Source of the DNA: Allodiplogaster sudhausi
Taxonomy: Eukaryota; Nematoda; Chromadorea; Rhabditida; Diplogasteridae
Assembly (NCBI GenBank): GCA_945643635.1
Contig: CALZFC010000001.1
Span: 10,026,001 to 10,090,000 of the forward strand
Direction: 5' to 3'
Length of the DNA stretch: 64,000 nucleotides
Made by a program: the position numbers and the translations under genes. Of the stretch, positions 1 to 11,920 are shown piece by piece. Each line of letters starts with the position of its first letter. Within the stretch, counting starts at the first letter, position 1. The notes under the pieces were generated by a model. That model was given only the letters and a program-made list of their open reading frames with translations. It was not told the DNA's origin and did no database searches.

Positions 1-144
1 TCAGAAAGCATGATAAGCATCAAAGGTTATAAGAAAAGTTCAAAGCACGACAAAGAGGATACGAATACAGCACATCAGAAAGCATGCTAAAATATGGTCT
101 CCTAATTTTACAGGTAATTCTAAGCTGTACATCATCTTTCTACA

Positions 145-489
145 ATGAAAAGAGAACTATTAAAAAGGCTCTTCCCGGCTCCACTGCACGTCGAGCTAAG
201 AAGGCCATCTCAGCTCGACGTAACGCCGACCCAAGACGTCCAACTCAGCTCCACTGAACGCAGAGCCAAGAATGCCATCTCAGCTCAGCGTAATGCAGAG
301 CCAGGACGGCAGAGTCAAGTTGAGGAGCAAGCTCAAGCTTGGGAAATTAAACCGGCATTGGACAGAAAGCGCTGGATGCCTATGAATTTGCGCAACCTAC
401 ACTTGCCGAGTTTTCAAAGGGAGTTAATGATGCTGGGTATGCGTAATTGGAATGTTGGCAAAGTGCCAAAAAAAATTTTACTGCTTTAA
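145..489 (+). other. Unassigned open frame with a degenerate internal repeat
   Basis: A 114-codon open frame begins at an ATG at 145. Its first half holds two tandem copies of a roughly 87-base unit encoding a motif like STxRRAKxAISAxRNAxPxR. The first copy is out of frame with the second, so the frame seen here is a mixture. The second half (WEIKPALDRKRW onward) is not repetitive. I do not recognise the protein, and no splice sites tie it to the coiled-coil exons downstream. The Arg/Ala-rich repeat resembles basic repeats seen in some mobile-element proteins, but that is only an impression. It may be a decayed repeat and not a gene. Confidence 0.2.
455..469. promoter_or_regulatory. NFI-type palindrome, copy 1
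   Basis: TTGGCAAAGTGCCAA is a perfect match to the nuclear factor I consensus TTGGC(N5)GCCAA. It is the first of three such sites within 575 bases. Binding is inferred only from the match. Confidence 0.35.
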
Positions 490-814
490 AGGATACATAA
501 AATTACAAAAAAAATTTTGAGAGTAAGAGTAGAGTGGGAGAGACATGATAGAACTGTCTCTCTCTCTCTTTCTCTCTCTCTATGTCGTCTCTCTCTCTCT
601 TTCTTTCAATGTGATCAGGCTTCTTCAGGACTTGATCGTTTACTTGTAAGTGTATGTGAGAACGCTCAACGTGAATTATATACATCTCTCTGTGGCTCAT
701 TGCAAAGCTCTTACTGTGTACAATTCACTGGTATAGAGAGAGAGTCAACTTTTGGTCTCTTTGTATGTGTTTTAATGTGTTTTAATCGAAAAGAAACGCG
801 TAAACGCTCATATG

Positions 815-829
815 TTGGCATCGTGCCAA
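815..829. promoter_or_regulatory. NFI-type palindrome, copy 2
   Basis: TTGGCATCGTGCCAA is a second perfect NFI consensus match with a different five-base spacer. The flanks share only short A-rich stretches with copy 1. Confidence 0.35.
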
Positions 830-1012
830 AAACTTTAAATGACTCGTGAATGCGTTTAATGGACACGAAAAAAATGCAAATTTTTGCACAGAGCCAGAGA
901 AATGCGAGAGGAAGAGGGAAAAATAGAGAGAGAGAGGAAAAGAGTGTTGTAAGTGTATATATTTAATGTTCTTTCATGTGTTTGGCTGCATGTATGGTCG
1001 AGACTGAACGAA

Positions 1013-1027
1013 TTGGCAAAGTGCCAA
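1013..1027. promoter_or_regulatory. NFI-type palindrome, copy 3
   Basis: TTGGCAAAGTGCCAA has the same 15 bases as copy 1. It lies about 470 bases before the visible coiled-coil exons and so could sit in an intron or upstream region of that gene. Confidence 0.35.
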
Positions 1028-1496
1028 AATAATGAGGTGCAAAGAGGTGCGAAGAACTAAGCGATATGAGGTGCAATGTGTGTTTTTCTGCTTGAACAAT
1101 TTTTTTAGCAATTTATTATGCATATTAACGTTAAGTTTTGTGTACTTACAGAGTTGTAAGCAGAATAATTGAGACTTTTGATTTCAAAGAGCCAAAGGTC
1201 CTTGCACGAATTTGATCATACTGTAGACGGCAAGAGTTTTACTGAGAGCTTATTGGTTGGCTGAGGGGAGGAGCTTATGTCTCGTTTTCTTCACTCTCTC
1301 CTCTGCACACAATTCCTCGCTTTTTTCTGGCTCTCTCGCTTGCTCCGCCTCCTTCTCGCACACGCTAAAAAGATCGCAGACACGTAAGGGCTTATGAGGA
1401 GTACAGGGAATTTACTGTTGATTTATTTTTGGGAATGTTTAAATTGAGAGAGAGAGAAAATTGAAGACTGGGAAATTTTGTTTTTGTTTTCTGTAG

Positions 1497-2019
1497 ACGC
1501 CTGGCCGATCACGAATCGCAGGCCATCACGAAGCGAGTGACCAAACTGATGGAGGAGGTACGCCAGCAGGAGGAGAGGGAGCGAGAGCTGCAGAAGCAGT
1601 ACGACAAGCTCAAGGTACGGTAGGAGATGAAGCACACTAAAAATGTGAACTTAGAGAAGAATCACACTAAAAAGATTTGAGATAATAGCCTGAAACACAT
1701 AATTAGTGTGATTGTCGGGGTTCCTTGAAAAAAGTTGTCGGGAAAACAATACATACACTCGGCTGTTTTTTAACGAAAATTGCAGTTGTTAATGTTATCT
1801 CAGCTAAACAACAGGCAATTTGGTACGTGACATTTAAGTAATAAATAAAATTGCGTTTTACAGTTTATGTTCTAAATTAAATATAATAAATAATAATAAA
1901 TAGAAGGTCTGTGATCCTTCCAGAACATCCAGTGGCAGATCGACCAGGCAGAGCGTCGCGCGGCTGCCACTCTCAGTGCAGAGCCCGTTTCTTATGAGAA
2001 CGGCAATGGCAGCAATTGA
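1497..2019 (+). CDS. 3' end of a coiled-coil protein gene (last two exons)
   Basis: Two exons can be read. The first, 1497-1614, follows an acceptor TTCTGTAG and ends CTCAAG|GTACGG; it encodes a highly charged helix (RLADHESQAITKRVTKL, then EEVRQQEERERELQKQYDKLK). The second, 1924-2019, follows CTTCCAG, keeps the phase, and encodes NIQWQIDQAERRAAATLS before a short tail ending GNGSN and a TGA stop. The heptad-like Leu/Lys/Glu pattern indicates a coiled coil. I cannot assign the family from about 70 residues. The 5' part of the gene must lie further left or in exons I could not recognise; the open frame at 145 is not clearly part of it. The gene points toward, and is convergent with, the homeobox gene on the minus strand. 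Confidence 0.65.
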
Positions 2020-2300
2020 ATTTCCGTTTCCCGCCGAAACGTAATTCAAATTTCCGTAAATATTTTTTCTTGCATTATGTCTGTCGCCCCAAACACGTTT
2101 CTCATATTTTCCTAAACGATATGGTTAAAGTGATGAGGTCTCAGTGCGATTCAGTGAATGAGGTTGTTTTGTTGGAGTGTTTAACAAGTAGCATCTCAAT
2201 GTTCTGTTGCCGTTCTTTTTTCTCCTTTTTGAACGGAAGTTATGGCAGATGTTTACATTGTTTATTTCTGAACACACGTATTACTTATGTATTGGATTTC

Positions 2301-2306
2301 AATAAA
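2301..2306 (+). promoter_or_regulatory. Polyadenylation signal AATAAA of the coiled-coil gene
   Basis: AATAAA lies about 280 bases after the stop at 2019, followed by A/T-rich DNA. A second AATAAA near 2496 lies inside a duplicated segment and is a less likely site. Confidence 0.45.
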
Positions 2307-2463
2307 CTTTAAAACTTTTAAAACTTTATTCGCGCTTATCGGGCCAATGTGTTTGATGGAATACACGGGGATCTATCACATGGAAGTGGGCGATCGATGG
2401 GCACCGGCGGGTTCGTCGAAGTGGCCGACGAAGATTAGGCAGTTCTTATCCCGGCCAGCCAAG

Positions 2464-2582
2464 GTTTTGATATCAGAGTTATTACTCGCGATTCAATAAA
2501 CTCTCCGTATAATACTCGCATGGATTACAACATCGGGTAAGTAACAACACTATTGTTTTGATATCAGAGTTATTACTCGCGA
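2464..2582 (+). repeat. Direct repeat of about 29 bases, two copies
   Basis: The segment GTTTTGATATCAGAGTTATT plus nine following bases occurs at 2464 and again at 2553, spaced 89 bases apart. The GC-richer segment just upstream (2330-2460) has an open frame (2287-2499) with no recognisable product. Confidence 0.6.
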
Positions 2583-2635
2583 TCCATTTATACAATAGAG
2601 ATCAAGCTGGCATACCGTGTATCTCCAAGTCTATA

Positions 2636-3426
2636 TCGTTCTCTCGCTCTCTCACTTTCTCGTTCTTTCTCTCTCTCTCTCTCAATTTCTCTCTCCCTCT
2701 CTCTCCCATTCTCTCTCTCTTCACCCTTGTTCCCGTCACCATACAAGAGCCTTGACAGCTTTTGACACTCTGCTGTGGCCGATGGTAGCGACTTTGATTG
2801 AAAGGCGAGATGAGAGCAGGCAGCTGAATCAGTGAAAGGATCATACGGAGAGAGAGAGAGGGTGGATGAGGGAGAGAGAGTAGAGGGGCAAAGAAAGAGA
2901 TGGTGAAAAGGCTGAAGATTGAAAGACAATGCTGGCCGGTCGAGTGGAAGGATCATGGCGGGCCGTGAAGAGGGCGAGATTCCACTGCAGGTGGCTGGAG
3001 ATTGAGAGAGAGAATGAGAAGGGGAGAGAGGGAGGATGAGGAAGAGAAGAAGGAGACATGCGCAGATGTGACAGTGAAAGAGAGGGGAGGAGGAAGGAGA
3101 CGCGAGAGAGAGAGAGAGAGACTGAGAGAGAGAGAGAGAGAGAGGGAGAGAGGAGATACTGTGAGAAGAATGAGATCAATGGGAACATCGGCCTATCTTT
3201 GCCTACCATGATAAGAACATGCTCATCAGATGTGCAAAACATTCACTGTCTTGGAAAAACGCCTATGATAAAAACAATTGCAGAACTCACCAAGAATGAA
3301 ACGTTTTCGCTCCATAGAGTGTGTCCAATTTGCGCAGCCTCATTCTTCGTACTTGCATAATTACGATATTCGACTTGACATCATTGTCGCCAGTTTTGGA
3401 AGCAAATTGAGAGGCGTGCGAAATTG

Positions 3427-3465
<39 letters not shown>

Positions 3466-4401
3466 ACCGAAGGCAATTAGAGAAACCCTTGGGGAGCCTG
3501 GACACCTTCGTCGGCAGAATGCAACACTCCTGTCTAGGCAAAGACACATAGGTCAGGAAAAGATATGAGAGCCCATTCTTAAGGTCGAGCTTCTTCCACT
3601 TTTGTGCTTGGCTTTAGATTTAGGGTCCTTTATACACCCTTCAATAGTCAGCGGAACTCCGCTTCCGTACATGTCTCTCTGTGGAAGAGGGAGAGAGTGG
3701 CTCGTGTCACGTTGGGGTGTCGTACACACCTTCCCCCATCTCTCTCTAACTCTCTCTCTCTCTCTCTCTCCCACTCTCTCCCTCTCTCTCTCTCTGTATA
3801 TCTCCTGTCTCCTGTTTTCCTCTCCCTTTCTCTCTTGTTCTCTTTTGCAGGCACATCACTTCATTTGGCATCACCCGTGCTCAATTTCTTTCTCAAACAC
3901 CTTCTCCTCCCCCTCTCGCTACTGTCTCCTTATCTCTCTTTCCCTCTCACTGTCTCTTTCTCTCTCACTGTCTCTTTCTCTTTCAATGTCTCTCTCTCTA
4001 ACTCTAACTCTCTCTCTCTCTCTCGCTCTCTCTCTCTGCCACAGTGCGCCCCTTCCTCTGAATGCCTGTTGCCCATCGCTAGCGCATCAAAAATGCTAAT
4101 GCCATTGTGGCACAGGGGCAGCGCCTCTAACGGGCTTTACAAGGAATGGGGCACGAGCGAGAGATGAAGAGAGAGAGAGAGAGAGAGAGTGAAAGATGGT
4201 GTGGGAAAGAAAAAAAGAAAGAGAGAAGGGTAGAGAGAAGGAGAGAGAAAGAGAGATAGGGCGAAGGAGGATGAAAAAGGAGAGCAGAGAGATAGAGAGA
4301 CATAGAAGTGAAATAGAATGTGTATGAGAGAAAGAAGGGATAGAGGTGTGGGGGGAATCATCAAACAACGCCTTCTCTTTCTCTTCGTTCAACTACTCTA
4401 T

Positions 4402-4442
<41 letters not shown>

Positions 4443-4485
4443 CTCTCTCTCGCTCTCTCTTTCTCTCTCTCTTTCTTTCTCTCTT

Positions 4486-4516
<31 letters not shown>

Positions 4517-4522
4517 TTCAAA
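2636..4522. repeat. Microsatellite-dominated region, (CT)n and (GA)n blocks
   Basis: Long pyrimidine blocks (2636-2740, 3735-4040, 4400-4520) alternate with purine blocks (2850-3155, 3425-3465, 4160-4330). Open frames on both strands here are Ser/Leu-rich or Arg/Glu-rich translations of the repeats and are not genes. Non-repetitive islands between blocks (for example 3160-3420 and 3470-3720) show no convincing exon. Confidence 0.9.
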
Positions 4523-4780
4523 AGTTTCAAAGTTTATTCCACAATCAGGGACTGGGCCCGGTGGGTGAAGGAAAGATGAAAGGCATCGGGTTTTATGACT
4601 GCGGTTCGCATCCAAGTGGTGGACAGGTTGCGGTCGAATTCGTCACGCCATCGTTCTCGGGGGCGTCCAGCATGTCTTTTCCATTTCCACGGTCTCCACT
4701 CCACGGCTCGTCTTGTCCAGCGTCCTCCATCCATTTTCCTCTCTCTTTCACATTTTGTTTATCCGTCTCTTCATCTCTCT
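4522..4780 (-). mobile_element. RTE-like LINE, truncated 3' end
   Basis: On the minus strand the sequence encodes GRPRERWRDEFDRNLSTTWM, the type of basic tail found at the C-terminus of RTE-clade reverse transcriptases (GRPxxRWxDDxxxxxxxWM). It is followed by a short 3' end with AATAAA. A second copy with the same tail and the same 3' terminus lies at 31,490-31,690 on the + strand. No endonuclease or reverse transcriptase core is visible next to either copy, so both look like 5'-truncated insertions. Confidence 0.65.
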
Positions 4781-4789
4781 GAAATTCTC

Positions 4790-5677
4790 CCATCCCCTAT
4801 TTGGCCGCTTCCTTCCTTTTTCAGTTCGAATGGAAGAAGTGAGTTAGCCGTTATGACTGCCATTTCGTGCTTCTTCTCTGTGTTGCTGCACTTGAGATCA
4901 GAATGAGTCCATTTATTTCTGGCAGACGAAACAACGCTTTGGTCAGGACAGCGGAAGGGCACAAATGTCGAAGACGGAATGCTACTAAGGTCTTGAAATA
5001 CAATACAAATATGTGATGTCTACAGTATCCTCTAAGCTGTAACTTCGTAGGAAAGGACCTCCGAAACAGTACGTATCTGTTGTTAACTTCGGCCTACTAT
5101 GAAATTAACTCGGACAGAAAATAAAAGAATATTTTGGACATCGGGAGCTCTGTAATTGAGAAGGAAGAAGAACATAAGAAAAAGATCCTAGTAAAGCCAA
5201 AGTGTAGGAATCCCTTGACCCGTGCAGACCGGGAGAACATGAATATATTATTTATATAACAATATATTTGTAGATTTTTTTTTAAATAATTAGCATTAAT
5301 CATTATTATTATTGATCATATTACTTGCGAGGCGTTCCATTCATAGACTGATAGTGAGAAAGAGAAAAAGAGAGAAAGAGCTATTTCAAGAGCAAAAAAA
5401 AATTAACGGAAATCTCACCCGGGATATCAGTTGACGAGAAGAGAGGAGAAAGAGGAGAGAGAGAGTCAATGAGAGCGGGAAAGAGAGACAGAGAGAGGGA
5501 CACTGATAAAGGCAAAGGAAAGAGTATGAGATATAAAGAGAAGGATGGAGGGAGAGAAAGAAAGAGAATTAGAGAAAGTGTGATGTAGACGATACGTCCT
5601 GTACATGTAATTATGCATGTTTATATCAAATAAACTTTCAAGAAAGCGAGGGAAATTCAAAAAAAGTAATTGAAAGG
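4790..5677. other. Spacer downstream of the homeobox gene
   Basis: A/T-rich DNA with a purine-rich stretch at 5340-5590 and no exon I can support. It contains the 3' untranslated region of the homeobox gene on the minus strand, though no single polyadenylation signal stands out. Confidence 0.5.
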
Positions 5678-7161
5678 TTATTGTCCGCAGTTGTTGAGAT
5701 GTTGCTGCTCGGCGGCAGCGGCGGCGGCGGCAGCAGCAACGGCGCAGTTGATGGGGAGGCCGGTGGAGGAGGAGTAGAAGAGGGGAGGACCACCGTCGTA
5801 GGGGTTGGCCACCATCAGGTCAGCAGGGTACTGGCCAGTCATCCTCTTCTCCTTCTGACGACGGTTGCAGAACCACACACGGACTACCTGGAGGAGAGAG
5901 AGAGAGAGAGAGAGAGTTGGAGAAAGGAAGAGAATAAAAGATAGTGGGAGAAAGTAAGAGAGAGGGAGGGAGAGGGAGAGAATGGGAGAACGAGAGAAAT
6001 AGAGGGAGAGAGAGAATGGGAGCGAAATTGAGAGAGAAAAAAGAGTAGGAGAAAAAGAGAGAATGAGAGAGAGTGGGAGAATGAGAGAGAACTTATTGGG
6101 AGCGCGAGAAAGAGAAGGATGATGACGTATTTAGTACTCGTTCTAGTAGCGCAAGTTGGTTGTGGTCGCAGATACATGGAACTCATTTGCATCTTCGTTC
6201 CCGCAAAGACAGGAGAGAAATACATAGAAGAGAGAGAGAGAGAGAGAGAGTTAGAATAAGAGAGATAGAGAGTGAGAGAGAGAGAGAGATGGTGATCACA
6301 AGTAAGGCGATTATGACAAGATGACATAGACACACCCGCCTCATACTCTTTCTTTTGCGGAGTAGGAGCAGTGGGATACTGTAGATGGTTGTAAACATCA
6401 AGAGGGCTTCCTCAAGGCTATTCAAGGCACGAAAAATATGTAGCGAGCCGGCGAATTGCACAATAAACAAATGGAAAGACTGCGAAAGGCAGCAACGCGA
6501 GAGCAAGAATCTATGTTCATCTTGCAGAGGGTTGTGTGAATTCTTTTCACAAGTTGCTACCACTTGCTGGAAAGGATTCACACAACTCGGGAGGGAAAAA
6601 GGCGCGGAGAAAAAGGTAAGGTTGAGAAAGAGATGCAGAAAAGAGTGAAAGATAGGGAGAGAAAGAGATAGAGAGAGAGAAGCAGAGAAAGAAAGACGAA
6701 GAAGAATGGCCTACCTCCTTCTCAAGCGAGAGCTCATTTGCGACGGCGGTGATTTCTTGCGCGTTTGGCTTCGGATTCTTGAGGAAGTGATGCTCGAGGC
6801 GCGTCTTGATGTTCGTCTGGAAAATAAAAGTTTAAGAATATTTTTAACTCTTTTTTTTATCTATCGCCAAAAATTCTTCTGGGTGAGTGTGTTGAACAGG
6901 AGAGAAAGAGAGAGAAAAGGGAGAAAACGCATAGAGAGGGTAAGAGATAGAGAGAGAGAGAGTACGAGAAAGAGAGAGAAGGAGAGAGAGAAAGGAAAAT
7001 GACTAACATCGATGCTCGTCCTCTTCTTCCTCTTCCTGCCACCCTGGCCGACGAGTTTCTCGAGTGCGGAAGATGGAGAAGCGGCCGAGGAGTCGGCCTG
7101 CTCCAGCCATTGGAAGAGCAGCGGCTTCAGCTTGCACATGTTCTGCAAGAGAGAAGAGAGA

Positions 7162-7228
<67 letters not shown>

Positions 7229-7750
7229 TGGAGAATAGTCTTGAGGCCTTTATGGATCACGACAACACAAAGAAGTAGGGATCTTTTGAGCCAACCTTGA
7301 AACTGAGCTGAAGAGCTTCGAAGCGACAGATCGTCGTCTGCGAGAAGACAGAGCCGTAGATGCCGCCGAGGGCGTTGCCGACATCCGCTTGGGTGAACCT
7401 GAAGATAGAGAGAGAGAGAGAGAATTATAGAGCGATAGAGAAGGAAATAACGAGAGTGAGAGGGAGAAAATTAGAGAGCGATAGTGAGAGGGAGAGGAGA
7501 TTAAAAGAAGAAAGAGAAGTAGAGAGAGAAGTAAATAAAGAGAGTGAGAGAGACAGCGAGAGAGAGAGAGAGAGAGAGAGGGAAAGGGAGAGTGAGATAG
7601 ACAGCAAGAAAAACAAAGGAATAAGCGACGGCTCACCCCAGCTTGATCCTTCGCTGCTTGAACTGCTTGGCAAAATTCTCGAGGTCGTCCGAGCACGCGT
7701 TTTCGCCGTCGTCGTTCATTAGAGCCAGGCCAGCAAGGTCATCAGACTGA

Positions 7751-7795
<45 letters not shown>

Positions 7796-9283
7796 GGTGA
7801 GAGAGAGAGGGAAGGATAGTTTAGACAAGAAATCCATAAACATGAATGACTATAAAATCCGTTGAATTCTCTCGAACCTTGTAGTCCTTGTACTCATGGC
7901 AACTCTGGAGGACGCCTCCTTGACCCTGTCCGGCGTTGCTCTCTTCGCCAGCCTGGCCACCAGATGGGGTGGGCGCGGGTGCCTGAGCTGGCGGAGGTGG
8001 CGGAGGCAGGAAAGCGCCAGGTGCGTACGGATTCCATGCGAGTCCGCCGGGGGGAAGGCCGGAGGCAGAGAGGGCGCCCGAAGAGGAAGACGGCAGCCTC
8101 TGTATGACATCAGGGCGCAACTCGAGGCCATCGAGCTGGAAATGAAAAGTTAATTATGAATAATTAAGGGCACATTTTTTTCCTTTGAAAGAAGAAATAT
8201 GAAAGTTAAGTTGACCAGTCTGAATATGATTAAATAAAGTAGGAGAAGCAAATAAAGGTGAGCGAGAGAGAGAGAGAACAGCAGCTGATAGAGAGGTGAT
8301 TAGAGTGCCTCCTGGTAAGTGTGAAAGAGGAGCTAAAACTATGTGTGTCAATGACGTTATTTAGATGGTCAAAGTCAAAATACATATACTCTTTTCCTCC
8401 GCGGAGACTTCTAATATACTCTCTTACACTGCGGGGAACAAACTCTTCTCCCTAATTGTACATAGCTTGGAGTAGAGTCAGCACAAACATTGAGATAAGA
8501 TTTGCCAGATTGTGGAGGAGTCTTCCGAGGGGAGATGACGTCATTGGCTTCTGATTCCCTTGCCGTGCAAGTGAGGGACGAGACAAATAGAGCTTCTTCG
8601 AGATCACTGAGTCGACGATAGGACGAGGAAGGCTCGCCGAGATGGATGTATGGATTGAGGAGGCCGTAGGGATGGAGTGGAAGATGAGAGGAGGAGAGAC
8701 TTCCTTCAGGGCTGAATGGATTCGAAAGAGCAGGAGCAGCCGGAGCAGGGTAGTGCCAGAGGCGATGAGGAATGTCTTCTGAGTGTTGGTCACGAAGGCC
8801 GAGAAGATGCAAGGATTCATTCATGATTCTGGCGAAGGAATAATCAGTGATGGGCAATGATGCTAGGAATGAACAGCCTCGCTTTGTCTGACGAATCATA
8901 AGGCTCCTTCAGTCCATGATTCCTTTCTTAGCTCTTTTCTCTTTCTCCATCTCTCTTTCTCTCTTTCTCTCTCTCTGTATCTCTCCTCTCGCTCTAGATT
9001 TCTCTGTTTTCTCCAACACTTTTTTTTCGGTATGCCAGAATTACACGCATATCTCATTCAGTGTGAATGTCTGGGCGATTTTGCTTGACGTTCGCACTCT
9101 GTCTCTGTTTCTGTTTCTCTTTCCCTCTCTCTCTCTGTCTCTCTCTCTCTGTCTCTCTCTGTCTCTCTCTGTCTCTCTCTCTCTCTGTCTCTCTCTGTCT
9201 CTGTCTCTCTCTTCAAGATATCATAATTCGAAAACATGCCTTCTGATTCGCCTTCCTCTTTTCCATTTTGCTCATTATCATAC

Positions 9284-9324
<41 letters not shown>

Positions 9325-11299
9325 TCTCTCTCAGGCACACTCGCTCTCTCTGTATTTGCTATCACCCCGCTGGAATTTTTTTTACTGTGCCTCCACAATG
9401 TCGCCTTCTTATGAAAGATGCGCCGAAAAAAACAGGAGGGAGAGAGATTGTGAAGTGACGAGAGGAATGAGGAGAGAAAGATAGAGGAGAGAGATTGTGA
9501 AGTGACGAGAGGAATGAGGAGAGAAAGATAGAAGAGAGAGATTGTGAAGTGACGAGAGGAATGAGGAGAGAAAGATAGAGTTGAGAGTTTCCTTCGACAA
9601 ATTTCAAATGAAGGAATGTCGCTCTCATGCACTCGAATTATATGGTAGTTTAATTATACTTTTTTATTTGTTAAAAAAGTTTACAAGAAATGGTGGTAAT
9701 TAAATGTAAGAGAACGAAACAAAACGTGTCATGTGGTTTTCTTAGCCACCACAACTACAAGAGAAAATACGCCTCCGTAGCACTTGATATAAGGGACACA
9801 TGCATTACATTTAGAAAAAGAAAGTTTCGAACTTTGAATAAAACAAATTTTCACATTCACCCGCTTTATATTCTACTTCTATTTGCTAAGGTAGCCGGTG
9901 CTGATATACAGTACCATGTCTGCATATAATAACTTTACAATCACTAAAACATTATAACGCCCACTTGCAGTGTAAACTGGTGCAAGTTGCGATCCTCTTC
10001 CCTTGGCCCATCTACGGGTGTCGAGGATACCATTTCTTTTCTCTTTTACTCCTCTCCTCCTCTCAGGCTCGCCTTTTTATGAGCGCGCTTGAGAGGTAGA
10101 AGAAAAGGGCCAGGTCGAAAAGACTGGTGTTGAATGGGAATTGAGAGAGGAAAGAGAGAGAGAGAGAGAGAGAAATAGAGAGAGAGAGCGATACAGAGAT
10201 AGAGAGAGAGAGATAGAGAGAGAGAGACTGAGTGAGAAAAGAAGACTTGGTGGGCATGTGAGTTGAGTGGAGAGAGAATGGAATCAATTACAAAAGCCAA
10301 ATTGATGGCGGCTCGCACCTCGAGTGGAGGTGGAGAGAAAGAGAAAGAGAAAGAGTGAGAAAAAGAGAGAGAGAGAGAGAGCTACCAAGAGAGTGAGAGA
10401 GGGAGAGAGATGAGTTCCAAGCAGTGCACATCATGATTGATGTAATGTAAACACAGGTGTTTTGGGCCTCTAGCAATAAGATGAGACACTATGAAACAGT
10501 CATAATCATTCGCAATAAACTTGTTTCTGGCCGGCAGGAGGGTTTCATAGGCGAATATTCATAATCATTTTCAACCTTATCAGAATCGGGATTAATTATG
10601 CGATTCCTTTTTTATGAAAGGAAGAGCAGCCGCAAATCATCGACAGTATTGCCGAAGAGGGAACATGGGCTGTCATGCGAAGCGATGGATACAAGTAGAG
10701 TTCATAACTTACATTCACTGATTAATGGATTAAATAATAATACTGTAAATAATGGGCTAATTAATAATTCTGAAAAATTTATTTAACTTTTTGCCATTAA
10801 TATGCACTCGGGAATCGCTAATGTATATTTTTTCACACGTCTTCACCAGTTGCTCATCCTTCAGGGATGTGCTCTTTGCCTGCCACACGCAGCGGGTGGC
10901 AGAGAGGATGACAGAAGGGCCATTTGGGGAGAGAGAGAGGGAGAGGGAGAGAGGGAGAGAGTGGGAGAGAGAGAAAGAGAAAGAAAGAGAGAAAGAAAGA
11001 AAGACTGTGTGTGTGAGTGAGAAAGAGAAAGAGATAGGAGAGAGAGATGGGAAAAGTGAAGGAGAATAATGGCGAGAGAGAGAAACGGAAATGGTGTGAG
11101 AGAAAAGAAGTGAGAGATAGAAGGAGAGAGGAGGAGAGAAAAGTGAGACAGTTTGAGTATGATGAAAAATGCGGAGAGATGGTCGTCTTCCCTGTGGGAA
11201 GGCAGCCTCCTGTGAGGGTACGCTTGTCACAAGGAGCCTCTCCATTCTGTTAGCCAGTTAACCCTCTTCTTTTCTCTTCTCATCACTCTTTCTTCCTCT

Positions 11300-11339
<40 letters not shown>

Positions 11340-11628
11340 ATGTCTCTCTTTTCTCGGTCTCTCTTTCTCTCTATCTCTCCCTCTCTTTCTTTCTCTATCC
11401 CTCTCTCTTTTCTGTCATCTTCTCTCATCGTCTCCTCCTGGCACCTGCTTGGTGACGCTTCACTGACTTCGTACAATGCTCTCAGAATGGAAGAGAAGGC
11501 TCCGGTAGCCTCTTTCCATTTCGGAGTCGAATCTCGTTCCAAGTATCGCTACCGGCCAATCTAACTCACTCTCTCTCCCTCTCCCTCTCTCTCTCTATCT
11601 CTCTCTCACTCCCTTCTCTCTTTCTCTT

Positions 11629-11667
<39 letters not shown>

Positions 11668-11888
11668 CTCTTTGAGAGTTATTAGTTGTCAACACCACTC
11701 ATCAAGTGTTTCCTCTGCCAACTGTCTCTTCATCACTTAGCCAGTAGAGCCAATTTAATAATACCCGCTTGGCACCAGTCGTGCAGGTAAGAGCGTGGAA
11801 ACTGCTACGATAATGAGGGACAATAACTTCTCCCGCCCTCTATCTCTCTCACTCTCTCTCTCTCTCTCTCTTCCTTTCTCTCTCTCAG

Positions 11889-11920
<32 letters not shown>

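Noticed and set aside
145..489. Helitron or other transposon protein
   Set aside because: The basic repeat is suggestive, but there is no catalytic motif and the repeat copies are in different frames.
3602..4167. Long Ser/Leu-rich open frames (165 and 187 codons) on the + strand
   Set aside because: They are translations of (CT)n and appear in several frames at once. The same holds for the Arg/Glu-rich frames on GA tracts throughout 2.6-19 kb.
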